The position numbers were made by a program, and so were the translations under genes. Of a stretch of DNA of 64,000 nucleotides, positions 1 to 8,594 are shown in pieces; within the stretch, counting starts at the first letter, position 1, and every line of letters starts with the position of its first letter. The notes beneath the pieces are model-generated. The model was given only the letters and a program-made list of their open reading frames with translations. It searched no databases and was not told where the DNA came from. Source of the DNA: a virus; the IMG/VR virus record IMGVR_UViG_3300008963_000727, positions 1 to 64,000 of that record; one strand, 5' to 3'.

Positions 1-1
1 A

Positions 2-1069
2 CCAATTTACTCTGACAATTCGGGTGGCTTATCTCAAGAATTTACCAGATTAGGTGGGTCGCTAAGAAGCGTTATGCCACCAGAAATTGCAGCGGCAAAT
101 GCAGCATTATCAAGAAGTTTGGGGCAAATAACGAATATCTTTTCTGTCCCAGTTGATGATTTCGCAAAAGTATTACAAGATGTTGAAACTTTAAAAGACA
201 TTGATTCTATCCAAGACCAACCAGAACTTGTAGAGGATAATATTCAAGATATATGGTTTGATGAGAGCAGTCCTATTGATTTGGGCACAGGTCCTAGAGG
301 AAGACTATTGCTAACCGATTTAATTGGTATTGCTTCAGGATATAATATCGTTGCTCCAATACAGCAAAATAGAGAATTGTTCTTAGAATTAGAATCTGCG
401 GGGGTGTTTTTGCCATTTACTAAAAAAGGTGGACCCGAAGATCCAAGCATTGGGTTTTTTCAAGTTATTGAACATGTTTTAAATAACGAATATACAACTG
501 TCCAGACTACAGGCGGACAAGAGCCAGAAATTATTTCAGTTACAATAACAATACCATCAGGAGTAAAAGGAGAGGGAGAGTACGTAAAAGATACTTTTGG
601 AGAAGCATTTAATTCAGCTTGGTTCAATGGCATTTATCCAGAGTTAGTAGCAGCAACAAAAGCCATTGTTAATAATAATCCAGAAACCGCAAACACCATT
701 ATTGAAAACACCAAACGTTGGCAGATTCACCGTGCCAGAGAAAAACTCAACAGAGACAGGTTAATAGAACCAAATTTCTATGATCTACCACACTCCCGAG
801 AAGATTCCCTAAGATTTGCTCAGCAATTGCCTCAAAGAGCATTAGACATTACAGTTGGTGGTGCAGGACAACTTTTAGAAGGAATTGCTGACCGAAGTAC
901 AGAGGGTGGTCAAGCATTAATTTCTGCATTACGAGAAGGACGCAATATTGATCGCCTTGAATCTATCGGGATTTCAACCAGATCTATTAATTCTCCTCCA
1001 GAAGGTGACAGTATTAAGTTTGAAACATCAAAATATTCAGTTGATGAATCCAGAGACCGTCTTACATAG
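2..1069 (+). CDS. C-terminal part of a probable virion structural protein (5' end outside window)
   Basis: The reading frame is open to the left edge, so the ATG at 74 is probably internal and the true start lies outside the window. The visible 355 residues are acidic to neutral, have no membrane segment, and contain a proline/glycine-rich middle and a helical C-terminal third. I recognise no enzymatic motif. The style (long, soluble, ending just before an early-type promoter) fits a tail or baseplate protein, but that is inference from context; the function is unknown. Confidence 0.6.
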   Translation, partial: PIYSDNSGGLSQEFTRLGGSLRSVMPPEIAAANAALSRSLGQITNIFSVPVDDFAKVLQDVETLKDIDSIQDQPELVEDNIQDIWFDESSPIDLGTGPRGRLLLTDLIGIASGYNIVAPIQQNRELFLELESAGVFLPFTKKGGPEDPSIGFFQVIEHVLNNEYTTVQTTGGQEPEIISVTITIPSGVKGEGEYVKDTFGEAFNSAWFNGIYPELVAATKAIVNNNPETANTIIENTKRWQIHRAREKLNRDRLIEPNFYDLPHSREDSLRFAQQLPQRALDITVGGAGQLLEGIADRSTEGGQALISALREGRNIDRLESIGISTRSINSPPEGDSIKFETSKYSVDESRDRLT

Positions 1070-1072
1070 ACA

Positions 1073-1101
1073 TTGACATTTTAACATAATACTTGTATAA
1101 T
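1073..1101 (+). promoter_or_regulatory. sigma70-like promoter of the ligase gene, leaderless geometry
   Basis: TTGACA at 1073-1078, a 17-nt spacer and TATAAT at 1096-1101. Only six bases separate the -10 box from the ATG at 1108, so the expected transcription start falls on or next to the start codon. The TTG at 1093 lies inside the promoter and is therefore not the likely start. Confidence 0.85.
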
Positions 1102-1107
1102 AGCGGG

Positions 1108-2175
1108 ATGATTCAAATAACCAGTTTAGGTTCTAAGGTTTTTGAAGGGTTAAGAGTGGCTGCAGACTGGATTTACGATCTCAATAGTTCAAATAGCAGA
1201 AAACAAAAAGAACGAGTTATTGAACGGGCATTAATTGCATCAAGACTTGGGAGTAGCAGTGCACAATGTTTTCTTTACAATTGTTATTTGGCATATAATC
1301 CATTTTTTGTTTATCACACAAAATCTGTCCCAGAAACACAAGACTTGTCTGACAAGGAAAATCCGTGGATTGAGTTTTGGGGATTGATAGAAGATTTGCG
1401 AACAACAAAAGTATCTGGATACAAAGCAGAACGGTCCATTGAAAGAATGAGTTCTCGGTTTGATTCAGATGAATGGAACTTAGTTGCACGACCTGTTATC
1501 TTAAAAGATTTACGCTGCGGAATTTCAACAAAAACACTTAATAATGTTTTGGGTTCAACCGAATGGAAAATTCCTGTATTTGATTGCCAACATTCTCAAG
1601 ATAGTGAAAATCACCCACGACAACTTTCTGGAAGAAAATGGATAGAACCAAAGTTAGATGGTTCAAGAGCATTAGCAGTTATAACAGCCAGTTCAGTTGT
1701 TATGCATAGTAGAACTGGCAAAGTACTAAAAAACTTTAAACATCTTGAAAAACTGATACTTGAAAATATTGATATTTTTGACAGCCAAGCAAATCTTGGT
1801 ACTCGGTATGTCATTGATGGCGAGATCATAACAAAAGATGAAATGCTTGATGACGCCGTTTTTTACATATTTGACGTTATTCCACTTAGTGATTTTATAG
1901 ATGGCAGTTGTGAAATACAGCAGCATTACCGACACGAAATTATCCAGAATATAACTAAAAAATTACATCAACGAACTCCTTTTATTCGTGGTCTCAATGG
2001 TATTGAAGTAGATTTATCAACATCTGAAGGGCATAATATTATGCATCGGTACGCTCGCTCATCAGTCAATGATGGATTTGAAGGTATTATGATAAAAGAT
2101 CTAAACGCTCCATATTTTTGTGGGAATAGTAGTGCGTGGCTCAAATGGAAGCCTAGTATTTCTAATGCCCAATAA
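1108..2175 (+). CDS. ATP-dependent DNA ligase
   Basis: Seals nicks in duplex DNA using ATP via a lysyl-AMP intermediate. The nucleotidyltransferase motif I KLDGS is visible with the adenylated lysine near residue 182. Later motifs follow in order: VIDGEII (motif III/IIIa region), FEGIMIKD (motif IV) and WLKWKP (motif V). The N-terminal ~170 residues are helical, as in T4 gp30-like ligases. At 355 residues it is shorter than T4 gp30 (487), as are many phage ligases. I chose ATG 1108 because an upstream TTG at 1093 lies in the -35/-10 spacer. No Shine-Dalgarno sequence is visible, in keeping with a leaderless mRNA. The role in phage replication and repair is inferred from the family. Confidence 0.93.
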   Translation: MIQITSLGSKVFEGLRVAADWIYDLNSSNSRKQKERVIERALIASRLGSSSAQCFLYNCYLAYNPFFVYHTKSVPETQDLSDKENPWIEFWGLIEDLRTTKVSGYKAERSIERMSSRFDSDEWNLVARPVILKDLRCGISTKTLNNVLGSTEWKIPVFDCQHSQDSENHPRQLSGRKWIEPKLDGSRALAVITASSVVMHSRTGKVLKNFKHLEKLILENIDIFDSQANLGTRYVIDGEIITKDEMLDDAVFYIFDVIPLSDFIDGSCEIQQHYRHEIIQNITKKLHQRTPFIRGLNGIEVDLSTSEGHNIMHRYARSSVNDGFEGIMIKDLNAPYFCGNSSAWLKWKPSISNAQ

Positions 2176-2205
2176 AAATGTAGTTTGTGTTTATCACCTC
2201 TATGA

Positions 2206-2214
2206 GATAAATAC
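2206..2214 (+). promoter_or_regulatory. T4-type late promoter (GATAAATAC)
   Basis: GATAAATAC lies 20 nt upstream of the start of the GIY-YIG gene and is followed by a strong AGGAGG-like site (CGGAGG, 2221-2226). The box matches the class seen repeatedly in this window. Confidence 0.6.
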
Positions 2215-2234
2215 TTTTTTCGGAGGAATTACAG

Positions 2235-3101
2235 ATGTACCACTACACTTATATCATTACTAATAATAATGAAACAACTGATAATGGAAAATATTATATT
2301 GGTGTCAGGACTTCATTGAATATGCCACATGAAGATACAGAATACTTTGGATCCAGTGAATATCTTAAAGAGGATATCAATGAAAAAGGAAAAAATAGTT
2401 TTACGAAGGAAATTTTAGGTATTTTTAATAATCGCGAAGAAGCAATGCAGCATGAAATTGAGTTACATAATTTTTTTGATGTAGAAAAGAATGATTTATT
2501 TTATAATAAACACAATGCTAGAAATGAAGGATTTAGTTGGTACGGAAGAAATCATTCACCAGAAACAATAGAAAAAATAAAGAAACAACGCCAAAAACAA
2601 AAAGTAACAAAAGAACAAATTGAAAAGTTTAAAAATACATGGAAAGAAAAAACCGACGAGGAAAGAAATCAATATAAACTTTATAGACAAAAAATTTGGC
2701 AAGACAAAACGCCTGAAGAAAAAATAAATTTTAAAAATAAAATGTCTGAGATTGTGAAAGAACAGTGGAGAAAAATTTCAGAAGAAGAAAAAATAAAAAG
2801 AACCAAAAAAATTTTAGAAACAAAATCTAAATGGGACAATGAACAAAGAAAAAAAGATTTTGAAAATAGATCAAAAGCACAAAAAATATCAAAAAACAAC
2901 AGAACACCTAGCGAAATAAAAAATACCGTAAAAAAACGCAAAAAAACTTATGAGCAAATGTCTAAAGAACAATTAAATGAAATAAGTAATAAGTTAAGTA
3001 AAAAAATGAAAGGCAGAAAATGGTACAATAATGGATTTGTTTCTAAAATGTTTTTTGAAGATGATGTACCAGATGGCTTTAAACCGGGAAGAAAATTTTG
3101 A
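2235..3101 (+). CDS. GIY-YIG homing endonuclease
   Basis: The N-terminus carries a GIY-YIG nuclease core: YTYIITN followed about 12 residues later by YYIGVRTS, with a conserved acidic/helical stretch around residues 55-85. Next comes a NUMOD3-type DNA-binding motif (residues ~95-115, with SPETIEKIKKQ). The rest is a very lysine-rich helical tail (residues 110-250), and the C-terminus has another short DNA-binding module (KMKGRKWYNNG). This is the standard layout of phage free-standing mobile endonucleases (Seg / I-TevI-like). It is inserted between the ligase and a membrane-protein gene, and its TGA overlaps the downstream TTG start. It has its own late promoter, like I-TevI. Confidence 0.88.
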   Translation: MYHYTYIITNNNETTDNGKYYIGVRTSLNMPHEDTEYFGSSEYLKEDINEKGKNSFTKEILGIFNNREEAMQHEIELHNFFDVEKNDLFYNKHNARNEGFSWYGRNHSPETIEKIKKQRQKQKVTKEQIEKFKNTWKEKTDEERNQYKLYRQKIWQDKTPEEKINFKNKMSEIVKEQWRKISEEEKIKRTKKILETKSKWDNEQRKKDFENRSKAQKISKNNRTPSEIKNTVKKRKKTYEQMSKEQLNEISNKLSKKMKGRKWYNNGFVSKMFFEDDVPDGFKPGRKF

Positions 3102-5017
3102 TTTTTAGTTATGTAACACTTGCTACGGCATTAATTTTATCAGTATCAGCCATATATTATTCAGTCACTGGACTCGCCGCTATTTTTGCTGGGGCTGCAT
3201 TAACTACATTGATAATGGGAACTATTCTGGAGTCTTCTAAACTAGTTACAGTAGTTTGGCTTCATAGATATTGGCATCAGGCTACTTGGTGGTTAAAAAC
3301 ATACCTTGTAATTGCTGTTATCGTTTTAATGTTTATAACTAGTATGGGAATTTTCGGCGGATTATCAAACGCCCACGTTCAGCAGACTGCCCAAGGCGAC
3401 AGTGCCACTGCACAATTAGAAAGAATCAATTCAGAAATTGCACGACAAGAGGCTGTTGTTTCCCGGGCTGAAGACAAAATTGAATCTGCACAAAGTGAAG
3501 GTGTAGGTGGTGATTCAATTATTCAATCACAGATTGACAGAGAACAAGAAAGAATTGATCGTGCATACGAAAGAGTAGAACCTGCTATTCAAGAACAACG
3601 CGATATCATAGATCGTCAAGAGGGACGCATACTTGATGATATAGAAGAAATTGATACCGAATTAGACAGTCTAGACGCTGCAGTTTCAAATGGTGAAATC
3701 GCCACAGCACAAAGTATTATAGGTGTTCAATCAGATGGTATAATGGGTCCTAATACCAGAGAGGCAATTGAAAACTATCGCGATAGAAAATCAGATGACA
3801 AAGATGCTTTGGAAGAACGATTAGACGAGGTGGATAATGATTCACGTGTCATTGAGGCAAGGGAAGAAATTGATCGTCTGAGAAAACGCGTTGAATCGCA
3901 AGTTGAAGATTCCCAAAATTTGATTACAAGATTACGGTCTCAATTAGGAACAAACACTGGCGAAGATATTGACGCTGTAATTGATGAACAAACTGCACGA
4001 ATAGAATCAGCATCTGGCAAAATTGATAATCTTACCGAAGAAAAATTTGAAATAGAAGCCAAAACTAGACAGTTGGAAGCCGAGGTTGGTCCTATAAAAT
4101 ATATTGCGGAATTTGTATATGGAGAAGAGGCTGATCAAAATCTTCTTGAAAAAGCAGTGCAATGGGTTATTGTTATTATAATTTTTGTATTTGATCCGCT
4201 CGCAGTTCTTCTGCTCATTGCAAGTCAATATACATTTAGATGGAATGGACAAGACTTGTTTGACCACGTTACACCACCACCGCCTACAAGTCCGCCCACA
4301 AACAAAAATAATGGCGGAAGTACTGAAAATACTAACAGTAATAACACTAACAATGCTCAGCCTGTTACCGAAAGTAACGAAAAATATTCAAATATTGATG
4401 AAACTTTTGGTAATAGTGATTTTGAATGGACTCAGAAGGTAGATACTCCACACTATAACTATACTTTGGATTACGAAACTGCATATAATGATGTTTATAA
4501 TGATGATAGGCTTGCAACCAATTATGATCTAGAGGCCCCAGTATCCAGCGAAACAGAGAACCCAGAGCACTTTTATACTATTGATGAGACCAATGATTTA
4601 GAAACTACAGATTTTACTGAAAATTTGAGTGAGGAACATCCTTATGAACTAACAACTGGGTATGTTGAGTATAGAGGAAAACGATACACAAGAGATGTTT
4701 TCCAACGATTATATCCCAAGATTCAACTTCAATCAGACAATGATCCAAGAGAAACAAATGCTGGGTTTGGTACAGAATTCCCAACCAATCCAGAACGGGG
4801 AGATCTTTTTCTCCGAGTAGATTATTTGCCAACCAGATTGTTTAAGTGGAATGGTCAAAAATGGATTCCAGTAGATAAGGAACAAACAGACCAGTATGCA
4901 TATCACGATGCATATATTGATCACCTCATTGAAAAAATATCAACGGGCGAATATGATCCAGAATTATTAACAGATCTAGAAAGAACACAATTAGAAGAGA
5001 GACTAAAAGACCGGTAA
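3098..5017 (+). CDS. Large membrane-anchored coiled-coil protein with a PG-binding-like motif
   Basis: 639 residues, TTG start overlapping the previous stop. Three hydrophobic helices lie in the first ~95 residues (starting at residues ~3, ~28 and ~68) and a fourth at ~355-376, just before a proline-rich turn (PPPPTSPP). The segment from ~105 to 350 is strongly charged coiled coil (ERINSEIARQE and following heptads). Within it, near residue 209, VQSDGIMGPNTREAI resembles the core of a peptidoglycan-binding (PG_binding_1) repeat. The region after the last helix is Asn/Asp/Thr-rich, probably disordered, and ends in a small folded domain with WNGQKW. It could be a cell-envelope or superinfection-related protein; the function is not established. 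It sits directly upstream of clpX (2-nt gap). Confidence 0.8.
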   Translation: MIFSYVTLATALILSVSAIYYSVTGLAAIFAGAALTTLIMGTILESSKLVTVVWLHRYWHQATWWLKTYLVIAVIVLMFITSMGIFGGLSNAHVQQTAQGDSATAQLERINSEIARQEAVVSRAEDKIESAQSEGVGGDSIIQSQIDREQERIDRAYERVEPAIQEQRDIIDRQEGRILDDIEEIDTELDSLDAAVSNGEIATAQSIIGVQSDGIMGPNTREAIENYRDRKSDDKDALEERLDEVDNDSRVIEAREEIDRLRKRVESQVEDSQNLITRLRSQLGTNTGEDIDAVIDEQTARIESASGKIDNLTEEKFEIEAKTRQLEAEVGPIKYIAEFVYGEEADQNLLEKAVQWVIVIIIFVFDPLAVLLLIASQYTFRWNGQDLFDHVTPPPPTSPPTNKNNGGSTENTNSNNTNNAQPVTESNEKYSNIDETFGNSDFEWTQKVDTPHYNYTLDYETAYNDVYNDDRLATNYDLEAPVSSETENPEHFYTIDETNDLETTDFTENLSEEHPYELTTGYVEYRGKRYTRDVFQRLYPKIQLQSDNDPRETNAGFGTEFPTNPERGDLFLRVDYLPTRLFKWNGQKWIPVDKEQTDQYAYHDAYIDHLIEKISTGEYDPELLTDLERTQLEERLKDR

Positions 5018-5019
5018 TT

Positions 5020-6225
5020 ATGACTGATAATTCTCCTCATATCTGTAATTTCTGTAATCGCCCAGAATCTGAAGTTCAGAAACTTATTGTTAATAATTCT
5101 GTGGGTATATGCAATGAATGTGTTGTAATGTGCCAAGATTTATTAAAAGAACAAATTAATGGTTCTTCTGATAGTGTTAATATTAATCCAATAGAAATTA
5201 AAAACACTCTTGATAAAAATGTATTTGGACAAGATTGGGCCAAAATTGTCTTAAGTGTAGCAATTGCAAACCACTATAAAAGAATTTCAAATACAAATGA
5301 AAATAATTTGGCAAAATCAAATGTCTTAATGATTGGTCCCACTGGTTCAGGAAAAACATTATTAGCACAAACTGTAGCAAAGTATTTGGATGTTCCATTT
5401 ACTATTGCTGATGCTACCTCAGTAACCGAATCAGGATATGTAGGTGATGATGTTGAGAGTTTGGTTTCAAGATTATTAATTGCTGCTGATGGTGACGTTA
5501 AAAAATGTGAAAATGGCATTATTTTTGTTGATGAAATTGACAAAATTGCCAGAAAAAGCGAAAGCTCTTCTATCACTAGAGATGTTTCTGGCGAAGGCGT
5601 TCAACAGGCACTGTTAAAAATAGTAGAAGGCACTGTATGCCGGGTGCCTCCAGTGGGTGGTAGAAAAAATCCAAACTCGGGAACAGTTGATATTGATACG
5701 TCAAACATACTGTTCATTGCAGGTGGAGCGTTTATCGGTCTGGGTGATATTGTCCGTCGCCGTCAATCAGGAACAGCATCTGGTTTTACTGCACACATTG
5801 TCTCTCCGTCGGAAGAAGTGGATTTAGGCAAGGTTACCCCAGACGATCTTGTTAGTTTTGGAATGATTCCTGAATTTGTGGGAAGATTCCCAAATGTTGT
5901 CCCGCTAACAGAATTAGATAAGGGTGCATTAATATCAATATTAACAGAAGTTGATGGAAATTTAGTTAATCAATACAAAACATTATTTGCTCAAGAAGAT
6001 ATTGAACTTGAAATTACTCCAGATGCACTTGATGAGATCGCTGATAAAACGCTGGTCGGTGGAACAGGTGCCCGTGGGTTGCATTCAAACATAGAAAAAT
6101 CATTGCTCCCACATATGTTTGAAATGGTTCGGTATAGAGAAAACAATATTAACAAAATTATTGTAAATAAAGAACTTGTTGAACAACCAGCAAGTTTAAT
6201 TGATAAGAAATTTTACAATTTCTAA
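5020..6225 (+). CDS. clpX: ClpX, AAA+ unfoldase subunit of ClpXP
   Basis: Full-length ClpX (401 residues; E. coli 424). An N-terminal C4 zinc finger (Cys 9, 12, 31, 34) is followed by Walker A GPTGSGKT (106-113), pore loop GYVG (139-142), Walker B with FVDEID (D171, E172) and the RKH-type loop, here GGRKN. The small domain ends with TGARGLHSNIEKSL. By alignment with E. coli ClpX from memory, the ClpP-docking tripeptide IGF is replaced by SGF (254-256), so docking on host ClpP could be altered. It has the partner ClpP (21537) and adaptor ClpS (7105) in the same window. It uses ATP to unfold tagged proteins in the cytoplasm; the targets in infection are unknown. Confidence 0.96.
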   Translation: MTDNSPHICNFCNRPESEVQKLIVNNSVGICNECVVMCQDLLKEQINGSSDSVNINPIEIKNTLDKNVFGQDWAKIVLSVAIANHYKRISNTNENNLAKSNVLMIGPTGSGKTLLAQTVAKYLDVPFTIADATSVTESGYVGDDVESLVSRLLIAADGDVKKCENGIIFVDEIDKIARKSESSSITRDVSGEGVQQALLKIVEGTVCRVPPVGGRKNPNSGTVDIDTSNILFIAGGAFIGLGDIVRRRQSGTASGFTAHIVSPSEEVDLGKVTPDDLVSFGMIPEFVGRFPNVVPLTELDKGALISILTEVDGNLVNQYKTLFAQEDIELEITPDALDEIADKTLVGGTGARGLHSNIEKSLLPHMFEMVRYRENNINKIIVNKELVEQPASLIDKKFYNF

Positions 6226-6269
6226 AACAACACATAAATGTAATTAAAGGAACTCAAAGGTATTGACAA

Positions 6270-6509
6270 TTGAGAAAGAAAACTGACGAAATAAAGATTA
6301 AAGGAAATCGCGTAGAGGTTCGTGACGGACAATTTGAACGTGCACTTAAAAAGTTTAAGAAAAAAGTTGATGAATCTGGTGTGCTAAAAGATGTTCGGAA
6401 ACATGAATTCTATGAAAAGCCCTGCCAAGAAAGAAAGGCTAAAAAAGCCGCTGCGAGAAAGCGTTGGCTTAAAAAATTAAACGATGAAAAAAAGAATCAG
6501 CCCTTTTAA
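6270..6509 (+). CDS. rpsU: Ribosomal protein bS21 homologue
   Basis: 79 residues, very basic. The bS21 pattern is visible: [19 protein letters not shown], then a glutamate/arginine stretch and [16 protein letters not shown] with a lysine/arginine-rich helical tail. bS21 binds the 30S platform next to the anti-Shine-Dalgarno region and helps initiation; phage copies are known from marine phages and very large phages and are thought to bias ribosomes to phage mRNA. The start is TTG 6270: an in-frame TGA at 6264 excludes anything further upstream, and AAAGG at 6256-6260 is a fair ribosome binding site. It lies between clpX and hsp20. Confidence 0.92.
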   Translation: MRKKTDEIKIKGNRVEVRDGQFERALKKFKKKVDESGVLKDVRKHEFYEKPCQERKAKKAAARKRWLKKLNDEKKNQPF

Positions 6510-6526
6510 ATGAACCGTAATTAGTG

Positions 6527-6564
6527 TATAATAAATACATGTGCAACGCCAACTTGGGTTGCAC
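6527..6564 (+). promoter_or_regulatory. Late promoter plus 5'-UTR hairpin upstream of hsp20
   Basis: ATAAATAC at 6531-6538 (also readable as TATAAT 6527-6532). A 7-bp hairpin GTGCAAC (6541-6547) / GTTGCAC (6558-6564) begins right at the expected transcription start. The hairpin does not include the AGGAGG ribosome binding site 30 nt further on, so it may cap or stabilise the mRNA. Confidence 0.6.
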
Positions 6565-6597
6565 TATTAGTCACTTGCTTAATAAAGGAGGACAACA

Positions 6598-7035
6598 ATG
6601 ACTAAAATTACTTCATTAGACCTATCACCGTTTTACAGAAATACAATTGGAATGGATCGAATTTTTGATCGCGTAATGGATCAAGTTGATACCGCTGGTT
6701 CCAATGGCAATTATCCACCATATAACATCGTTCGTGTTGATGAAGATCGTTATGAAATTCAGGTGGCAGTTGCTGGTTTCAATAAAGAAGAGATAGATAT
6801 TGAATACCATGAAGGACACCTAACTGTTACAGGTAGACAGGAAAACAAAAACGAAGATATTGAATATCTTTACCATGGTATTTCATCAAGAGACTTCACG
6901 CGTTCATTTACGCTTGCCGAATATGTAGAGGTAAATAATGCGGTTATTGAGAATGGAATTCTTACTATTAGTTTAGAGCGTATTGTCCCTGAGACAATGA
7001 AGCCTAAGTCTATTGCAATTACCCAAAAGGGATAA
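6598..7035 (+). CDS. Hsp20 / alpha-crystallin small heat-shock protein
   Basis: 145 residues with an alpha-crystallin domain (about residues 37-130). Visible hallmarks are YNIVRVDEDRYEIQVAVAGF, LTVTGRQE, the arginine-containing strand FTRSFTLAEYV and ENGILTISLERIVPE (the C-terminal consensus GILTI). The preceding ~35 residues with YRNTIGMDRIFDRV are the IbpA-like N-terminus. Small heat-shock proteins hold unfolding proteins for refolding; hsp20 genes are common in marine T4-like phages, where a role in virion assembly is suspected. It has a strong AAAGGAGG site and its own late promoter, and is followed by a hairpin terminator. Confidence 0.95.
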   Translation: MTKITSLDLSPFYRNTIGMDRIFDRVMDQVDTAGSNGNYPPYNIVRVDEDRYEIQVAVAGFNKEEIDIEYHEGHLTVTGRQENKNEDIEYLYHGISSRDFTRSFTLAEYVEVNNAVIENGILTISLERIVPETMKPKSIAITQKG

Positions 7036-7053
7036 TCAGTCTCTTGCAAACTA

Positions 7054-7080
7054 TAGAGCAGGGTCTTAGACCCTGCTCTA
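7054..7080 (+). terminator. Hairpin terminator between hsp20 and clpS
   Basis: A perfect 12-bp stem (7054-7065 with 7069-7080) and a 3-nt loop built on GAGCAGGGTC. There is no real T-tract after it (ACTAATTTAATTT), so it may be a weak terminator or a processing/stability hairpin. Confidence 0.65.
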
Positions 7081-7104
7081 CTAATTTAATTTACGAGGAA
7101 ACAA

Positions 7105-7419
7105 ATGACAACATCATCCGCATCAAGCGAGACAAAAGTAGAAATTAATACAGAGTTGCGTGAGCCACCAATGTACCAACTAATTTATATTAATGACAAT
7201 AGTACTGCATATGATTTTGTTGTTGAAAGTTTGATGAATCATCTTAATTATACTGAGGCTACTGCTCAAAAGATTACTGAAGAAGTTCATGAAGCGGGAT
7301 CTGCGTGTGTGGCAGTTCTTCCATATGAGATTGCAGAACAAAAGGGCATTGAGATTACAGTAAGTGCACGTAGCAACGGGTATCCTTTAAATATTAAAAT
7401 TGAGCCCGAAGCAGATTAA
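7105..7419 (+). CDS. clpS: ClpS, N-end-rule adaptor
   Basis: 104 residues, close to E. coli ClpS (106). After a ~20-residue flexible tail comes PPMYQLIYINDNS, with the N-degron pocket residues N30 and D31; His62 in EEVHEAG is the third pocket residue; ALRP-like ending YPLNIKIEPEAD. ClpS delivers proteins with bulky N-terminal residues to ClpA in proteobacteria. No clpA is seen here, so either host ClpA or the phage ClpX must be the partner. Ribosome binding site ACGAGGAAAC. It converges with the minus-strand gene at 7416, overlapping by 4 nt. Confidence 0.93.
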   Translation: MTTSSASSETKVEINTELREPPMYQLIYINDNSTAYDFVVESLMNHLNYTEATAQKITEEVHEAGSACVAVLPYEIAEQKGIEITVSARSNGYPLNIKIEPEAD

Positions 7420-8204
7420 ATTATTACTTCAATACGCTTTGGGTGATAAACAGACTTGGCCCAAGTTGATCCCTTTTCACCCAAGCAGTTATTAACATAT
7501 CGGATATTATTAATAACAGAATCAACATCTTTGTGGTAATGTCCAAAGCACCACGTATCAACTTTTCTTTCCGTGTCTTGTTCTAAAATTTGTTTAATAT
7601 ATGAATTGCCCAACAGATTATACTGAAGATCATCGTCAAATTCTTCATCGTGTTTTGTAATCATTTCGTGAGGAACAGTATGTGTAACAACAACAATTTT
7701 CTTAATATCTGGCATTGTCTGACACCGGTTGACAGTGTTTGCAAGATAATTCGCATCATTAATTGCCATAGCACGTAGTGTCATTGCATCACCAACATTA
7801 ATGTCATATCTATCAACAGCGTATTTTACTGAGTTTTCAAAATCCATGTTGGGATTGAAGTCGTATGTCCACCAGCCATTGGTACCGACTATCGCAACAC
7901 CATTGATTATGACCATGTTATCTTGCAGGAAAATAACATTTGGTATTTTTTGCAATTCTTCAACTAAGGTTTGATAACTTGAACCAAGATCAGAATAATT
8001 CCAACGATGCTCTGCATTACCATCAATATAAACGACTTTTTTGTAGCATTGGGACAAATGGGTAAGACAAGAAACCGTATCCTGAATATTTTTAGAAATA
8101 TCTCCAGCCACCACACAACATTGGCTGGTTGGCTGTCCATCCCAGTTAAAGCCATCTCGAGTTTCAAGATGTAAATCTGAAATTAAATCAAATGACAAGT
8201 ACAT
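7416..8204 (-). CDS. Calcineurin-like metallophosphoesterase
   Basis: 262 residues with the metal-binding motifs in order: DLHLE (D-x-H, residue ~10), AGDIS (GD), DGNAEHR (GN-x-E/H), VVTHTVP (histidine) and FGHYHKD (GHxH-like). These define the two-metal phosphoesterase fold. The substrate could be a phosphoester, nucleotide or nucleic acid and cannot be read from sequence. It is one of few minus-strand genes, read from a short 30-nt divergent gap shared with the gene at 8235. A second, different phosphoesterase lies at 17028. Confidence 0.9.
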   Translation of the reverse strand: MYLSFDLISDLHLETRDGFNWDGQPTSQCCVVAGDISKNIQDTVSCLTHLSQCYKKVVYIDGNAEHRWNYSDLGSSYQTLVEELQKIPNVIFLQDNMVIINGVAIVGTNGWWTYDFNPNMDFENSVKYAVDRYDINVGDAMTLRAMAINDANYLANTVNRCQTMPDIKKIVVVTHTVPHEMITKHDEEFDDDLQYNLLGNSYIKQILEQDTERKVDTWCFGHYHKDVDSVINNIRYVNNCLGEKGSTWAKSVYHPKRIEVII

Positions 8205-8210
8205 AATACA

Positions 8211-8217
8211 TATTTAC
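8211..8217 (-). promoter_or_regulatory. Possible late-type promoter for the minus-strand phosphoesterase
   Basis: On the minus strand GTAAATA is followed by six bases and then the ATG at 8204. This fits the late-box spacing seen elsewhere but the box is imperfect. Confidence 0.35.
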
Positions 8218-8234
8218 AATAAAAGGAAAAACTT

Positions 8235-8594
8235 ATGCAAATAATATTTGGTGAACCACCACAAGAAATAGTTGAGAAGTATGTGGTATTAGAATTGGAT
8301 ACCATAAAGTATGCTGAAGATGCAGAGCCGATAACTGCTTATTGTGTCATTGGTGGGGAAAATGTTACCTTAGAAGAGGTTTCTGTTCTTAAACAAACTG
8401 CTGATATGCATAAAGCATTAATGAACAATTATCGCAAAAAGAATTGGGATTTTTGTGAGCAAGCAATAGAGTCTCTTAGAGGAAAGTTTAAAGGAGAAAT
8501 GGATTCATTTTATGATGTATTAGAATCACGAATCCGAGACTATAAAAAAGGCAATATTGTATCTGAATGGGATGGAATTTTACGAAAGTATTAA
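8235..8594 (+). CDS. Conserved-looking phage protein of unknown function
   Basis: 119 residues, soluble, mixed alpha/beta N-terminal half (IVEKYVVLELDT, ITAYCVIGG) and a charged helical C-terminal half containing NNYRKKNWDFCEQAIESLRG. Good ribosome binding site (AAAAGGAAAAA, 8221-8231). Its 3' end overlaps the convergent glycosyltransferase-like gene by 4 nt. I recognise no family. Confidence 0.7.
   Translation: MQIIFGEPPQEIVEKYVVLELDTIKYAEDAEPITAYCVIGGENVTLEEVSVLKQTADMHKALMNNYRKKNWDFCEQAIESLRGKFKGEMDSFYDVLESRIRDYKKGNIVSEWDGILRKY

Noticed and set aside
1093-1107. TTG start of the ligase 15 nt upstream
   Set aside because: It lies inside the -10/-35 spacer.
3721-3770. True peptidoglycan-binding domain in the 3098 protein
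   Set aside because: Only one short motif is present inside a coiled coil; noted as similarity only.
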